Source: Taxillus chinensis (Eukaryota > Streptophyta > Magnoliopsida > Santalales > Loranthaceae). Taken from it: a stretch of 64,000 nt of DNA. Location: assembly GCA_023512835.1 (NCBI GenBank), contig CM042088.1:2418001-2482000 (forward strand), in the 5' to 3' direction. This document shows positions 1 through 10,659 of the stretch, in pieces (positions within the stretch are counted from its first letter, which is position 1; the number at the start of each line of letters is the position of its first letter). Under the pieces are notes generated by a model. The model ran no database searches and was not told the DNA's origin. It saw only the letters and a list, made by a program, of their open reading frames with translations. Made by a program: the position numbers and the translations under genes.

Positions 1-102
1 CCTCCCCGCATATCTGTTTGTGTTTATGTAAACGCACACACTTATACATATATATTAATATATACCTTAGTTAAAATGAACTTACAAAAGTTTCTATTCC
101 AG

Positions 103-1335
103 GTATGGAAGTTAAGTTCTTGTGATCTATGTGAAATTGCCCGCAACTCAGTTTATCAATCAGGTTTCTCACATGCTCTGAAGGTACGAAGTTAATCACA
201 CGCTCTGGTTGATTGCTGATCTGTGTAACCCCCTGAAAAGTTGTTTGGAATACTAAGAGAGTCGCGCACTTGGCATGGTGGGGCTTAGAGCCTTTGTGTT
301 GCGTTCTCTTCTTGAGTGATTTTCAGTCTCGGATTGTTATCATTTTTCTTGTATTGTGGATGTTATTGATGGGTATTCCTTTTGAGATGAATGTTGCTTG
401 TTTGTTGTTTTTTGTTCTTATGCTGTTTCTTTCTTAATTTGTATAGGTTTTTAATAAAGTTTTATTACTTATAAAAAAGTCACATAATTGTTCTTCCATT
501 TCTATTGATTTTTAGTGACCATTCATTTTGATAAGTGCTGCTTAATTAATAAGTTTTTTTAACTTCTGAGTATGAGACACATTAACCTTAAGGCAATATT
601 GTTAAAAATAAATATGTTATGTTAAAATATAATAAAGAATAGGTGTAACATATAGTACTGGACAAGTATGACTGAAAACTAAAAGTTAATTATCGTAATT
701 TGGATAATAAAAAATTATTTCAATGAATTTGATTTACCATTTTATGATAATTTTCCATGCTAAGGCTTGCAATGCCTGGGATCATAGTATATTTTTGTTC
801 AGGCACACTGGATTGGTAAAGAATATTACAGAAGGGGACCAGATGGAAATGATATTCACAAGACAAATGTTCCTCATATCCGGTTGGAATTCCGGGATAC
901 TGTATGTTGTCTTCTTTTCTCCTTTTGGCTCAATGTTATCTTATATGCATCTGTTTTGTACTTATTACTTCATTCATGCTTTTAAAATGATCAGAATTCA
1001 CTCTGCACCATGTCCCTTTCCTTTTATATCTTCCGTTTTTTTCTTTTTCTATATTTTCAAGTTGCTAGGTCACTACACTAACCCTGTCTCTGTAGTTGCG
1101 TTATGTATATAGCTGAATAACACAGTCAATTGAAATGAAATGCATTATGGTGTTTCATGGTCTTGGCAATGTCCACAATCCAGAATATTGTTTTCAGTTA
1201 AAAAAGAGAGAAAGAACAGACAAGTGAAAAGGCACTAAGCTATCATTTTGGTTATGCCATTTGCAGATCTGGAGGGAGGAGATGCAACAGGTTTATCTGG
1301 GCAAAGCCAATATACCTGATGTAGTGGACATGTGA
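103..1335 (+). CDS. FAC1/AMPD: AMP deaminase, last three exons (partial)
   Basis: AMP deaminase converts AMP to IMP plus ammonia in purine salvage; the plant enzyme (EMBRYONIC FACTOR1) is membrane-anchored and essential in Arabidopsis. Three in-phase exons are visible: 103-183 (starts [19 protein letters not shown], ends HALK), 803-901 (starts [15 protein letters not shown], ends LEFRDT) and 1267-1335 (starts [14 protein letters not shown], ends DVVDM then TGA). Each is bounded by AG acceptors and GT donors, and all three introns are phase 0. The introns are 184-802 and 902-1266. The encoded stretch is the conserved extreme C-terminus of the family; catalytic residues lie upstream, outside the window. 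The last residues (IPDVVDM) look less conserved than the rest. No frameshift or internal stop is seen, so this looks like a functional host gene, unlike everything downstream. The identification rests on recalled family sequence and is strong. Confidence 0.93.
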
Positions 1336-2450
1336 TGCACAATGACCATGCATTTTACTCCATTATTGAATTCCATTCTTGATTTCCGGATGCTTTGAAG
1401 TGGTAATTGTGCAGCACACTACACAAACTTCAGTCTCTGTGTAAAGGTTTCTTATATGTTCATCTAGTACTGGGTTTACTTTGTTGCAGGAAATGGAGAG
1501 CTAGCATTCTCACGCTCTTAACTATCTTGAGAAAATTTCAGGATTGTTTCACTCCAACAGCCTGAAGAAATTCAAATGATGGCTGTACAAAGAATCATTG
1601 GCACATTATGTACGAGGATCTATGATGGTGGTTGAAGCATGGCATCATCGCAGCACCGAGGCCACAGATATTTTGAGTGAGCCAACTATATTCAAGTTAA
1701 AATGGAGCTTTTCACCACGGTCATCAAGTTGGCCTAAATACAGCGAAGTTGAATTTTGTGACCTTAGACTTGTTTCTATCGATGTGCTATGGTTGCTATA
1801 TAAGAAACCAATAAAGCATTATATATGTATTTTTTATGCTGCAAGAATGGTATCCATTTGTAATGGTAATATGGCACTGCAAAAGTGGTAAGGATCCTTA
1901 AAATGACAACTTCAATTTCCGAGTGAGTTCTGCTTTGTTGTGATTTATATGTGCTTGTTTGTTTGATTTTGGTCTTTTTAGTTTGTCTTATTTTTTGCGG
2001 CTGTTTTTTCAAGTCTTTTATAAGATTTGTGTATGCTGGTTTGCAGGCTAAAGAGATTATTTTGTTCTGTTGATATATTGAAGTGAGACAAAGAAACATA
2101 AATCTACGTGGTGTTTGAAAATAAAAAATGTAAGGCTCATTTTTTATTAAATATTTGAATAAAGTGCGGGTTGGATTATTTTTAAAATTTTTCATCAAAT
2201 TCAAACATAAATTTTTGAAGAATCTTTTCAAAAACAAAAATCTCTTCAAATCTTTTTTTTTTCTCAAGTTTTCAAGATTCAATATTTTATTTTCATCAAA
2301 TAACATGCCTTTATTATAATTAAATTCCTTTTATAATTTTTTTTCATTGGGGTTATATTATTTTTTTTAAAATAACATAATTGAAAAAAAATAATAAAAC
2401 AACAAAAATGGTTTTCTACATTAGGGTTTCACCTAATGTGTAGAGGTTTT
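1336..2450 (+). other. AMP deaminase 3' UTR and downstream spacer
   Basis: AT-rich non-coding DNA follows the TGA stop. The first several hundred bases are probably 3' UTR, possibly with a UTR intron, since an AG-like acceptor context precedes GAAATGGAGAGC near 1490. AATAAA-like signals occur but I cannot fix the poly(A) site. From about 2100 to 2450 the DNA is AT-rich with homopolymer runs and no coding potential. Short open frames here on both strands lack recognisable domains. Confidence 0.5.
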
Positions 2451-3065
2451 TAAAAGAAAATACATTACAGTACGTGGGGTGAGCAACACAGCTCAGTAGG
2501 AATCAAGTTTTCTCAATTTATCTCATGTTTCTAACATTTACATGAAGACGTGCACAAATACATAGTAATAATATATAAATAGGTATAATTAGCATTTGAA
2601 AATATGTCAACACAAACAAGTCACAAGGGCAAATACCAGACACAATAGCCACATAGGCTCTACATTCACATTCACACAGGCACCACAGCCACAGGCTCCA
2701 CGGCCACACAAACTATCATAACTACATAGCACACATAATAACATTCAGAGCAAACCAGATATACACATGTATCCAAAAATCACACATACAACCCAGAATT
2801 ATCACATCCGCAAAGTTATCATATCAAACATAATTTTCATATTGACATAACTACCCTGGAAACTCTAAGGTTTCCCCCACGCGATCCTACTGCAGGACTA
2901 GCTCTAACGATCTCAACTGCGAGACGAATAGCGCAAACGCCCCAACGGCCCCCGAGGTCCTCTGCCCCGAGAACGAACCCGAAATTTCCCGACCCTGGAC
3001 TCAACATCATATCCAAACAAAATATGCCATTGAAGGCCAATATCCATATAGGAGGTCACACCTAT

Positions 3066-3101
3066 ATGGATTTACATATATATATATATATATATATAAT
3101 A
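3066..3101. repeat. (AT)n microsatellite
   Basis: A run of alternating A and T beginning in a TTTACATATATATA context within the truncated LTR. It corresponds to the shorter 'catatatatata' tract in the intact minus LTR near 11480, so it has expanded here. Confidence 0.8.
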
Positions 3102-3357
3102 ACAATAACAAACTATGATTCATCTACCACAGGGCCTAACCCGGGAATGGATACCAGAAGAGATAGAACCCCTACCTCAGGAAGATCCTCCTTGCTCTTG
3201 CTCCCACGCTAGACGCCGTCCACCCGCACGAGTCACCCCAATAGCAACGATCAGGAACTCTCTCTCTTTCCCTCTGCGACGGCAGCGACGGGTGACAACA
3301 AAAACCTTAAACCTCAAACAAAGAGAGCTCCTCCTCCTTATATTGACACCTCACTTA

Positions 3358-3535
3358 TCAAAACGACATAGTTTTGATAAGTGAAACTTATCATCAAAAC
3401 GACGTAGTTTTGATAAGTGAAACTCATCATCAAAACGACGTAGTTTTGATAAGTGAAACCCACCATCAAAACGATATAGTTTTGATAAATGAAACCACCA
3501 TCAAAACAACGGAGTTTTGATAAATGAAACATGTA
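3358..3535. repeat. Five-copy tandem array of an ACGT palindrome
   Basis: Five head-to-tail units of roughly 36-40 bp, each holding an imperfect palindrome of the form CAAAACGACGTAGTTTTG followed by ATAAGTGAAAC. Later units carry substitutions (GATATAG, AACGGAG). The same palindrome occurs once or twice in the other LTRs of this window, so the array is a local amplification inside this LTR's U3-like part. ACGT cores are typical plant bZIP binding sites; any function here is inference. Confidence 0.9.
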
Positions 3536-3945
3536 TTAACCATTCCGCTTCCACATAGGACAAAATACCCACAATTCGAACATGGTCCTTTAGGAAATGA
3601 TTACCAGCATAACAAAACCAAGGTGACGGTGCAAAAACATGGCTGCACGTGACAAAGACCATTGTCACGTGCAAGCTCCAAATGCCCTAGGATTTTACCA
3701 CAAGCTTTAGAACTAAGTCTGGAAGGCTCCCATGCAAAAACATCATTGCATGTGACAAAGGCATTGTCACGTGTAGCCCCAAAATCCTCCCTCTTGAGCT
3801 CATCTCTTGCCTCTTGCTTGCTCATCATAATACAAAGTGTTCTAGCCAAAGAGTATGAGAAGAAATCCCCAAAAAACCCGACAATTGCCACTCAAAAGGC
3901 ATAACTATGACTATCTCCTCATACCCCTAAACACGGGTCATTACA

Positions 3946-5360
3946 TCCCACAAATGACTTCCTAACTTAACCTAGCCATCTTAGGCTACCAAAAAAACAT
4001 TAATTCATACCAAAACAACATAAATTGAGTTTCTCAAACTCTAGGGTTCATGTTTCCAATTCCACGAATTGGAGGTAAATTTACATGTTTTAGCTACTCT
4101 AGCAAGCATAATCAACGACATAGGAGTGAGAAGAGCGAATCCCTACCTTGACTTTGGTCGCTTTGAGCTCCGAATCGTCAATTTGATTTTTCCCTTCTCT
4201 TTCTCTCTTTAGAAAGGCAAGCATGTAAGACACTTAGGGATTTGGGTTCATTACTGCCCTATTTATACTTTCTCAAATGTAATTCATTAAAATATCAAAA
4301 TTACCCTCACAGGGTCCCGACTCCAAATCGAGCCCAATTATTGTCAAAATGCTCTGTTTGATGAGTACATCACTATACTGAGATTTGTTTTTTCAAAATA
4401 ATACCTCAAATACAAAGTCACCCAACCACACCACAAAAATCCCAAACTTACCCTTTTGGGGCTCCAACTCCAAATCGGTCCCACTCACAATCAAAACTCT
4501 CTATTTGACGCATATGTCGTTGTATTGATATTCATATCCCTTGATCTGTATTGGACACTGCAATGGTTGATGTCGATCTCATTTAGGCCAAATCAACCAG
4601 TACATCGCCTCACGTCAATAATCATATCATATCGACTAATTTGGTTAAGGGAACATTTGGGAAATTGCATTGGTCAACCTCGATCTCATCTACTTTACGT
4701 TGACCAAATTCTTCACAAAACTCTCAGGAAACTACATTAGTTGACGTCGACTCTATAATGCACTTACATCGACGCATATCGAAAATTCAGTCAAATTGAC
4801 CATATTAAGAAGCCAACTTTCTATCCATTGCTCTAGTCGACATCAACCTCTCGACGATCTCAGATTAACCGAAATCGATCTTATATCTTAAGTCGAGCAA
4901 GACTCGACATATACCGTTCACAACATTTGACATCAATCTCGTTCAGACCAGCTCAACCTACATCGACCTAGAAACTTGGACTGGCCATGCACATTGACCA
5001 TTTGTTGTAGTTATCCTTTAAAGCATCATCTTAGTCTTTCGATGTCATCATTCCACGTAGCCTAAACCCTAAACTAGAATCGGCGACGTCGACTCTAAAC
5101 CCTAGCTCTAAACAGTGTGATTTTCGTGCATCAATCAAGTGTGGGGTGGTTGAGGTGATCACTCTTGCTTGTCCGTCCTCGTTTCTCAATCTCATCATGG
5201 TTCATGCCGGCAACGTATTGGAGTAGATGACATTAGAGAAGTTGTCCACATCATGGAAGGAATAAGCCATGGTGTTATTTCAACGGAGTTGGTGGAGAAA
5301 CATTTGCTATGATCGATGCCCACTCCTCCCGAAAGATTGCGAAACCTTCTATCGCACTAT
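3946..5360 (-). mobile_element. Old LTR fragments and TCGA-rich degenerate repeat
   Basis: No gene is supported. From about 4070 to 4500 the sequence resembles, in reverse complement, the left part of the solo LTR at 46542-48892: both hold 'gactccaaatcgagccc' and an ATTCATTAAAATATC-type block. From about 4550 to 5000 the DNA has frequent, irregular TCGAC/GTCGA words (TTGACGTCGACTC, TAGTCGACATCAACCTC and similar), recalling the short-word arrays in other LTRs here. From about 5030 to 5360 is low-copy-looking DNA with no recognisable ORF. Boundaries are approximate. Confidence 0.5.
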
Positions 5361-5364
5361 GGCT

Positions 5365-6855
5365 GTCACGCCCCCAAATTCTAAAAACAACAGAACTAGG
5401 AACGTGACTTTCCTACACCCACTCTAGGGGTCGAGGGGTTGTGACTGATCCAGTCTTATACAATACTACAACAGGAGTATAATTGTACTCTCCAATGAAT
5501 TAAATAAAAAATTTATTAAAAGGGTATGACAATGCATTCAATTCTCATAAATGTCCAACACACAAAATAACTCACTTATAAGTTCCACCAAAAGGGTTCA
5601 TACAACTGGCACGGACCCAAGTACAGGAAATAAAATAATGAAATAGTAAACAATAAGGTTTATGGAATGAATCCTACACCAAAGATGTCCTGACCTGCTC
5701 CGCTACGGCTCCACCAGCTACTCCCTACAGCCTGTAGGAAATAAAAACAAAGTAGGGTGAGCACGAATGCTCAGTAGGTGATCTCCATCTCCACCATCCT
5801 ATCACATAAAATCCTAGGTTTATATGATCAGTGTATGCTTGTTCCAGTCTAGTATCCTATTCTATCACAGTTAGCCTACATTAAATCATAAGGTAAGACA
5901 TCACATCACATTACAATATTAAAGGTTCACACTAGCCATTCATCCATCCACCGAAATTCCCGCTACGATCCCCTAAGAATTTCAATTACTACTAGATAGC
6001 CATATATGAGACCCACGGTATCCCTAACGATAACCCGCCACATATGGGACTTGAATTAACCAGCCACATAGGGGACCCATGGCCGCTTGCTAGCCCTATG
6101 TGGGACTTGTGGTTAACTCAACTAGCTTAACAAATAATCTAATATATAATTAAATAACAGAATTTTCTAATAATTAGTATTCAATGCAATAGCTTAACAA
6201 AACACTTAAATCACCACATTAGTAATAATGTTCCACAAATGATAATTTTATCGCCAACAAATAATAACAGGCCCAATTTCATATTTATATTATTACACTA
6301 ATAGTATCAAACCCAAATACTATTAATGTGATTAACCAATAATATTATACCCCAAAGCATTTATTTATTTAAGCTAATAATAATATCACAACTCTGCTGC
6401 ACAAAACCAAACCGAGGCAAGTGGCCTTAGTAGCACGAAGTCACCATTTTTTTTCAAAAGACATGGCCTTAGTAGCCCATGATTCAATACAAATAAATGC
6501 GACGTCCAACCTAGGTGTCACTCAACACTAATCGGAGCTTGCCCAGGGATCATCTGATGGCGCTCCATAGCCCCCCTTCTATCAAAATAATAATAATAAT
6601 ATTTACATATATTCGAACGTTTATATGCATATATCAATCTGGGTTAAGTATGTATTTTGTTTTCCCCTATCAGTCTGCATTCATGTAGTAGAACAATAAA
6701 GATCAAGAATCACATACTTGGATCAAATTTTGAAGGATTAGTCGAACGCGACGGCTTCAAACCATTATTCTTCCCTACCAAACCCTACGCACGCACAACG
6801 AACGTAGCGTTTCACCGTAGGTTCTCCCCTCTTTATACTATTTAATATATATATA
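5365..6855 (-). mobile_element. Partial gypsy-type LTR (minus), target of the copia insertion
   Basis: It begins with TGTCACGCCCCCAAATTC, the reverse-complement end motif shared by gypsy LTRs in this window. At about 5755 it has the GGGTGAGCACGAATGCTCAG block seen in the R/U5 part of the other LTRs. Repeated 'cacatatgggacttg / cacataggggacccatgg' words lie at 5999-6113. The expected other terminus is not reached before the TA-rich tract at 6845-6860, where the large copia element is inserted. The rest of this LTR may lie beyond 52020, but I could not confirm that. Confidence 0.55.
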
Positions 6856-6860
6856 TATAT

Positions 6861-7386
6861 TGTTGGATCAAGCCTAGAATTTGGATGATGCGGATAAAAC
6901 CTTATGTAATTTGATTTGAGACATTGCATGTTTATTCTTAAGTTGTTGCAGAGATATGATCTTAATCCGGATGTTTACTCATAAGAGCAAAGCTGAGGAC
7001 ATGATACATAATCCTGATCCGCACAAACGTGAGTGTCGTTAAACACTTGGTAAATAACCAAGTCTACACTTCATACGGAATAAGGATCATTCGTGCGAAC
7101 TAAACATTTAAAGCAACGAACTAAGGAATCAACGTCTAACATCTTAATGGACTAAGTCAAATAGATACAGAATAAGAATCCTAGTCTAAATTTATCACGA
7201 GTAAGAGACAGTTTTCACTGAATAAAAAGCTAACTCTTCCACTCAAGCGGACTAAGGACAAGAAGACACGGAGTAAGGAATCTGAGTCTTTTATACATGT
7301 AGAGTAAGGAACAACTTGTGCGGAATAAGGACCCAAGTCCTTTATTTGTACGGAGTAAGGAAAATAGATGCGGAGTAAGGACCCAA
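6861..7386 (+). repeat. Copia left (5') LTR, truncated
   Basis: It matches the right LTR at 50627 onward from 6912 (TGATTTGAGACATTGCATG), through the shared 'acacttggtaaataaccaag' block, to the CGGAGTAAGGA word array at 7230-7386. It is cut near 7384-7387, where minus-strand chromovirus RT sequence begins. The first 51 bases (6861-6911) are present here but absent from the right LTR. Confidence 0.85.
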
Positions 7387-8165
7387 ACGGGTTTTGAGAG
7401 TCTCAAACGCCTGCTGGCACTTGTCCGTCCACTCAAATTTCACTCCTTTCCTAGTCAACGCCGTCATAGGAGCCGCCAAACGGGAGAACCCCTCTACAAA
7501 ACGGCGATAATAGCCTGCCAAACCAAGAAAGCTACGAATCTCGAAAACATTGGTTGGCCTCTCCCATGATGATACGGCCTCAATCTTGGCTGGGTCCACT
7601 CTAACCCCTTCAGCGGATACTACGTGGCCAAGGAAATGGACCTCCTGCATCCAAAACTCGCACTTGCTAAACTTAGCAAACAACCGCTGATCCCTCAAGG
7701 TTTGCAACACTGTTGCCAAATGCTCCACATGCTCCCTCTCAGTCTTGGAATATACCAAGATATCGTCTATAAACACCACCACGAACGAGTCTAAGTATGG
7801 GGCAAAGACTTGGTTCATCAAATGCATAAACACTGCCGGCGCATTAGTGAGCCCAAAAGGCATCACTATCCACTCGTAGTGCCCATACCGCACCGAAAGG
7901 CCGTCTTAGGGATGTCTTCCTCCCTAACCCTCAACCGATGATACCCCGACCGTAAATCTATTTTGGAAAACCACCGGGCTCCGCTCAACCGGTCAAATAG
8001 GTCATCTATCCGAGGCAACGGATACTTGTTCTTCACGATCACCAGTTCGACTTCCTGTAATCTATGCGGAGCGTAGTGTGCCATCTGCCTTCTTTGTAAA
8101 GAGCACCGGAGCACCCCAAGGTGAGGTACTCGGTCTGATATACCCCTGGCCCACCAACTCCTCAA
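7385..8165 (-). pseudogene. Reverse transcriptase, N-terminal part (Tekay-like)
   Basis: The RT copies retroelement RNA into DNA. Two overlapping frames carry family motifs: [32 protein letters not shown] and [10 protein letters not shown] in the frame ending near 7866, then [13 protein letters not shown], the catalytic [11 protein letters not shown] box, [14 protein letters not shown] and [20 protein letters not shown] in the frame from 7893. A frameshift at about 7890 joins them, and the upstream junction near 8060-8110 is also scrambled. The sequence ends at about 7385 after [20 protein letters not shown], where the deletion removed the rest of pol. The two catalytic aspartates of FIDD are intact. 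Confidence 0.88.
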
Positions 8166-8172
8166 TTTGCCT

Positions 8173-8814
8173 CTAAAGCTCCCTAAACTCAGCTGGCCCC
8201 ATACGATACGCTACTTGGGAAATCGGACCCGTCCCCAGCACCAACTCAATGGTGAACTCCACAATCCTCTTAGGTGGCAAACTCCTCAACTCTTCAGGAA
8301 AAACATCCTCAAATTGGTCCACAACAGCGGGCCACACCCTCTTTTCCACCTTCCCCTCCTCAGCAAAGGTTAGGGCTGCCAACTTGTGGGTAATGGCACC
8401 CCACTGGTCCAACATTGGCCCGGCCCGACTCGCCTCACAGTCCCACTCCCCCTGTAGGGTGCAAGAGGTCCCTGCAGGTGTCACGAAGGATACCCGCCGC
8501 CGATAATAGTCTATCTTGGCCTGGAAAGCCATAAGCCAATCCATACCCAAGATCAGGTCAAACGTCCTCAAAGGCATTGCATGCAAGTCAAAACTCAGCT
8601 CCACCTCTCCTATGGTTAATACACAGTCACGGCGAACACGCCACACTTCAATCATACCCCCCACTGGAGACTCAACAACTAGGGGCTTCGCTGCCTCCAC
8701 ACAAGCTAACCCCAAGCTATCTATCACAAGCTCAGCAACAAACGAACACGATGCACCCGTATCGAAAAGAACAGAAGCTAATGTACGGGAGATCAAAAGG
8801 GTACCTCTAACCAC
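8173..8814 (-). pseudogene. Retropepsin-type protease and RT linker (Tekay-like)
   Basis: An aspartic protease that processes the Gag-Pol polyprotein. The active-site motif LFDTGASCSFVAE lies about 20 residues in, followed by DLILGMDWL. The frame then runs on through the conserved linker (FEDVFPEELRSLPP, FTIELVLGTGPIS, AYRMGP) toward RT before a stop. The open length of 213 codons fits the family segment. The true polyprotein start lies upstream in gag; the ATG at 8814 is internal. Confidence 0.88.
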
Positions 8815-9016
8815 CGATGGTCTGCTCCACCCTCGGTGGTGGGGGTGGTAGCTCGGCCTCCTCCGGGTATGTCGCCTCCAGCCGCAAACACCCTCCCTTG
8901 GCCCGTGCCACTGGTCGGCTCACTCACTGGGCGCTTCCCGCCAAGGCTGCCTCCGACTTTAGTCTGCTGCCGCTCCGGCCTCCCCCCGGGGTCGGGTCCG
9001 ATTCGATCCTTCCCGA

Positions 9017-10229
9017 CTAGTCGGCCACCGACGAGCTGGTCTCTCTCTTGGTGCACGGAAACGGCATCACTCCTTGTCTTGGGATGTCATGCCTCCAACT
9101 CCCCTGTTGCCACTCCGGCAAACCCGGCTCGAGATGGCCCTCTCGTCCACAACTATGGCATTTCCGGTCCCTCTTTGGACACTCCTTCCTCAAGTGGCCT
9201 TGCTCCCCACATCGGTAACAACCGCGGGGGGAGACCTCTCGCTGGACCGCCCTTTCTGCCACCGCCAAAGCTAGACCTCCCTGGGTTCACCAATGTCTGT
9301 CCCCTGCTGCAGAAGGAACTGCTATCTCTCTCCTCAGTCTTAGGCCTCTTGGACCCCGAATCGCGTTCAGACCCACCTTGCAACTGGCGACCCTGATGGA
9401 CCTGCCTCCCATCCTCCAGCTCCCTCTCAGCTATACGTGCTGTCTCAACAACCTCAGCATAGGTCCTCAAACGTAGAATCGCCACCCTCTGCCTAAGGGC
9501 TGGCCTAAGACCCCGAGTGAACTTGTGGGCCTTCAGGTCCTCCTTTGCCACTTGTCTCGGGGGCAAACCTACTCGAGCTCCGGAACTCCCGCTCATACTC
9601 GGGCACCATCTTCGATCCTTGCTTCGGCTGCCAAATTCCTCTCTCTTCGCCATCTCAAAGATTCCGGGAAGAACTCATCATGGAAGAGGCGTAGAAACTC
9701 CTCCCAAAGCATGAACCGCACCGCACGGCTCCCCGCGACACTCAACCACCACTCCAGAGCATCCCCTTCTAGCCGCCGAATGGCCGGTCTCACCTTATCC
9801 TCCTCCCGGGGGTAGGAGAAAGGAAAACACATGCTCGATCTGCCTCGGCCGGTGCTCGCCTAACACTTGGGTCCTCCTCCCCTTTAAATCGTGGAGGTTG
9901 TTCCTTTCGGAACCGTGTCACCACATCATCCTCTGCACGAGTCGGTATACCACGCGGAGAACCCTCACGCTCCCGGGGGTAGCTCCCCCCGCGGTGGTGG
10001 CGGTGGGGGTGGCACCACCTGCTGTGCCGCCATCTCACGGTGCACCTCCTCCCAGACTTCTTGCCGGATACCCTCCCTCAGCTCTTGGACTTCCAACCGG
10101 ATGCCTTCTCGCAGCTGCGCTAGCAACAGTGCATGTCCTCCAACGGACTGTCCTGCACCCGGGCCCTCGTGGGCAGATGACTCATCGACCCACTACCCCG
10201 GACGCACGCGTCACTCTCCTCGGCGGCAT
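9017..10229 (-). pseudogene. Gag capsid/nucleocapsid, frameshifted (Tekay-like)
   Basis: Gag forms the particle and binds the RNA. The likely start codon is at 10229 (MPPRRVTRASG in the plus-strand sister copy). Frames within 9593-10038 hold PPRFKGEEDPS and ALEWWLSVAGSRAVRFMLWE, the frame 9153-9653 holds FTRGLRPALRQRVAILRLR, and 9017-9268 holds two CCHC-like knuckles: [14 protein letters not shown], and [14 protein letters not shown], in which the last cysteine is missing. Several frameshifts separate the pieces. From about 8815 to 9016 a linker leads to protease. Confidence 0.85.
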
Positions 10230-10644
10230 TCTTACTACATGAAGTAAGAAGCACAAACGTCGAACGCGTTCGACTACTAACAAGTTGACTACCTCTACCC
10301 CATTATCAAGTCAAGCAAGACATGGCATCACACACATTTTAACCATTGCATCAATCAATATTGCACACAAGACACCCACATTGTAGTCATACCCAAGGCA
10401 TTCCAAGAATATTCAGAGTTGCACAGTTCACACATAATCATGTTATTCACATCCTTCACACATGGCAGCAAATGCAACTAGTGCCCTAATGCCAATGCAT
10501 GCAAATCCTACCTCAGGTCTGGACTACCCCAAATACACCTTAGAGGCTCCAAGAGGACCGTGTTGATCAGGCACGTCCCTCCAGGTTCCTCCAAAGGACT
10601 CAGGATAACCAGATTCGCCCACTACCCTAGGCCAACTAGACCAT

Positions 10645-10656
10645 GCTCTGATACCA
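10645..10656 (-). promoter_or_regulatory. tRNA-Met primer binding site
   Basis: On the minus strand this reads TGGTATCAGAGC, the standard plant initiator-methionine tRNA primer site, three bases inside the 5' LTR end at 10660. First-strand synthesis of the element would start here. Confidence 0.9.
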
Positions 10657-10659
10657 TAT

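Larger units (their letters stand above)
2470..3945 (-). mobile_element. Truncated chromovirus-type LTR (minus)
   Basis: This stretch aligns by eye with the minus-strand LTR at 10660-12350. It shares the block around 2478 (GTGAGCAACACAGCTCAGTA versus 10975), a 'ccatataggaggtcacacctatatgg' type block near 3043, CACGTGACAAAG palindromes at 3644 and 3753, and the end GGGTCATTACA at 3935-3945, equivalent to 12340-12350. The other end, expected to read TGTCACGCCCC, is missing, so the LTR is broken near 2470. No internal region is attached, so this is a fragment or decayed solo LTR. A target-site duplication cannot be tested. Confidence 0.75.

Noticed and set aside
723..1112. 129-codon open frame over the AMP deaminase intron and exon
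   Set aside because: It is in a different frame from the real exon at 803-901 and runs through both splice sites; a shadow of the gene.
1776..2306. 176-codon minus-strand open frame
   Set aside because: AT-rich, Lys/Phe/Ile/Asn-rich, no domain; lies in the 3' UTR and spacer.
3358..3535. Regular repeats that might suggest a CRISPR array
   Set aside because: Plant nuclear LTR context, no unique spacers, palindromic bZIP-like words and no cas genes.
8836..9396. 186-codon plus-strand open frame
   Set aside because: Antisense shadow of the minus-strand gag-protease; GC-rich region with no family motifs on the plus strand.
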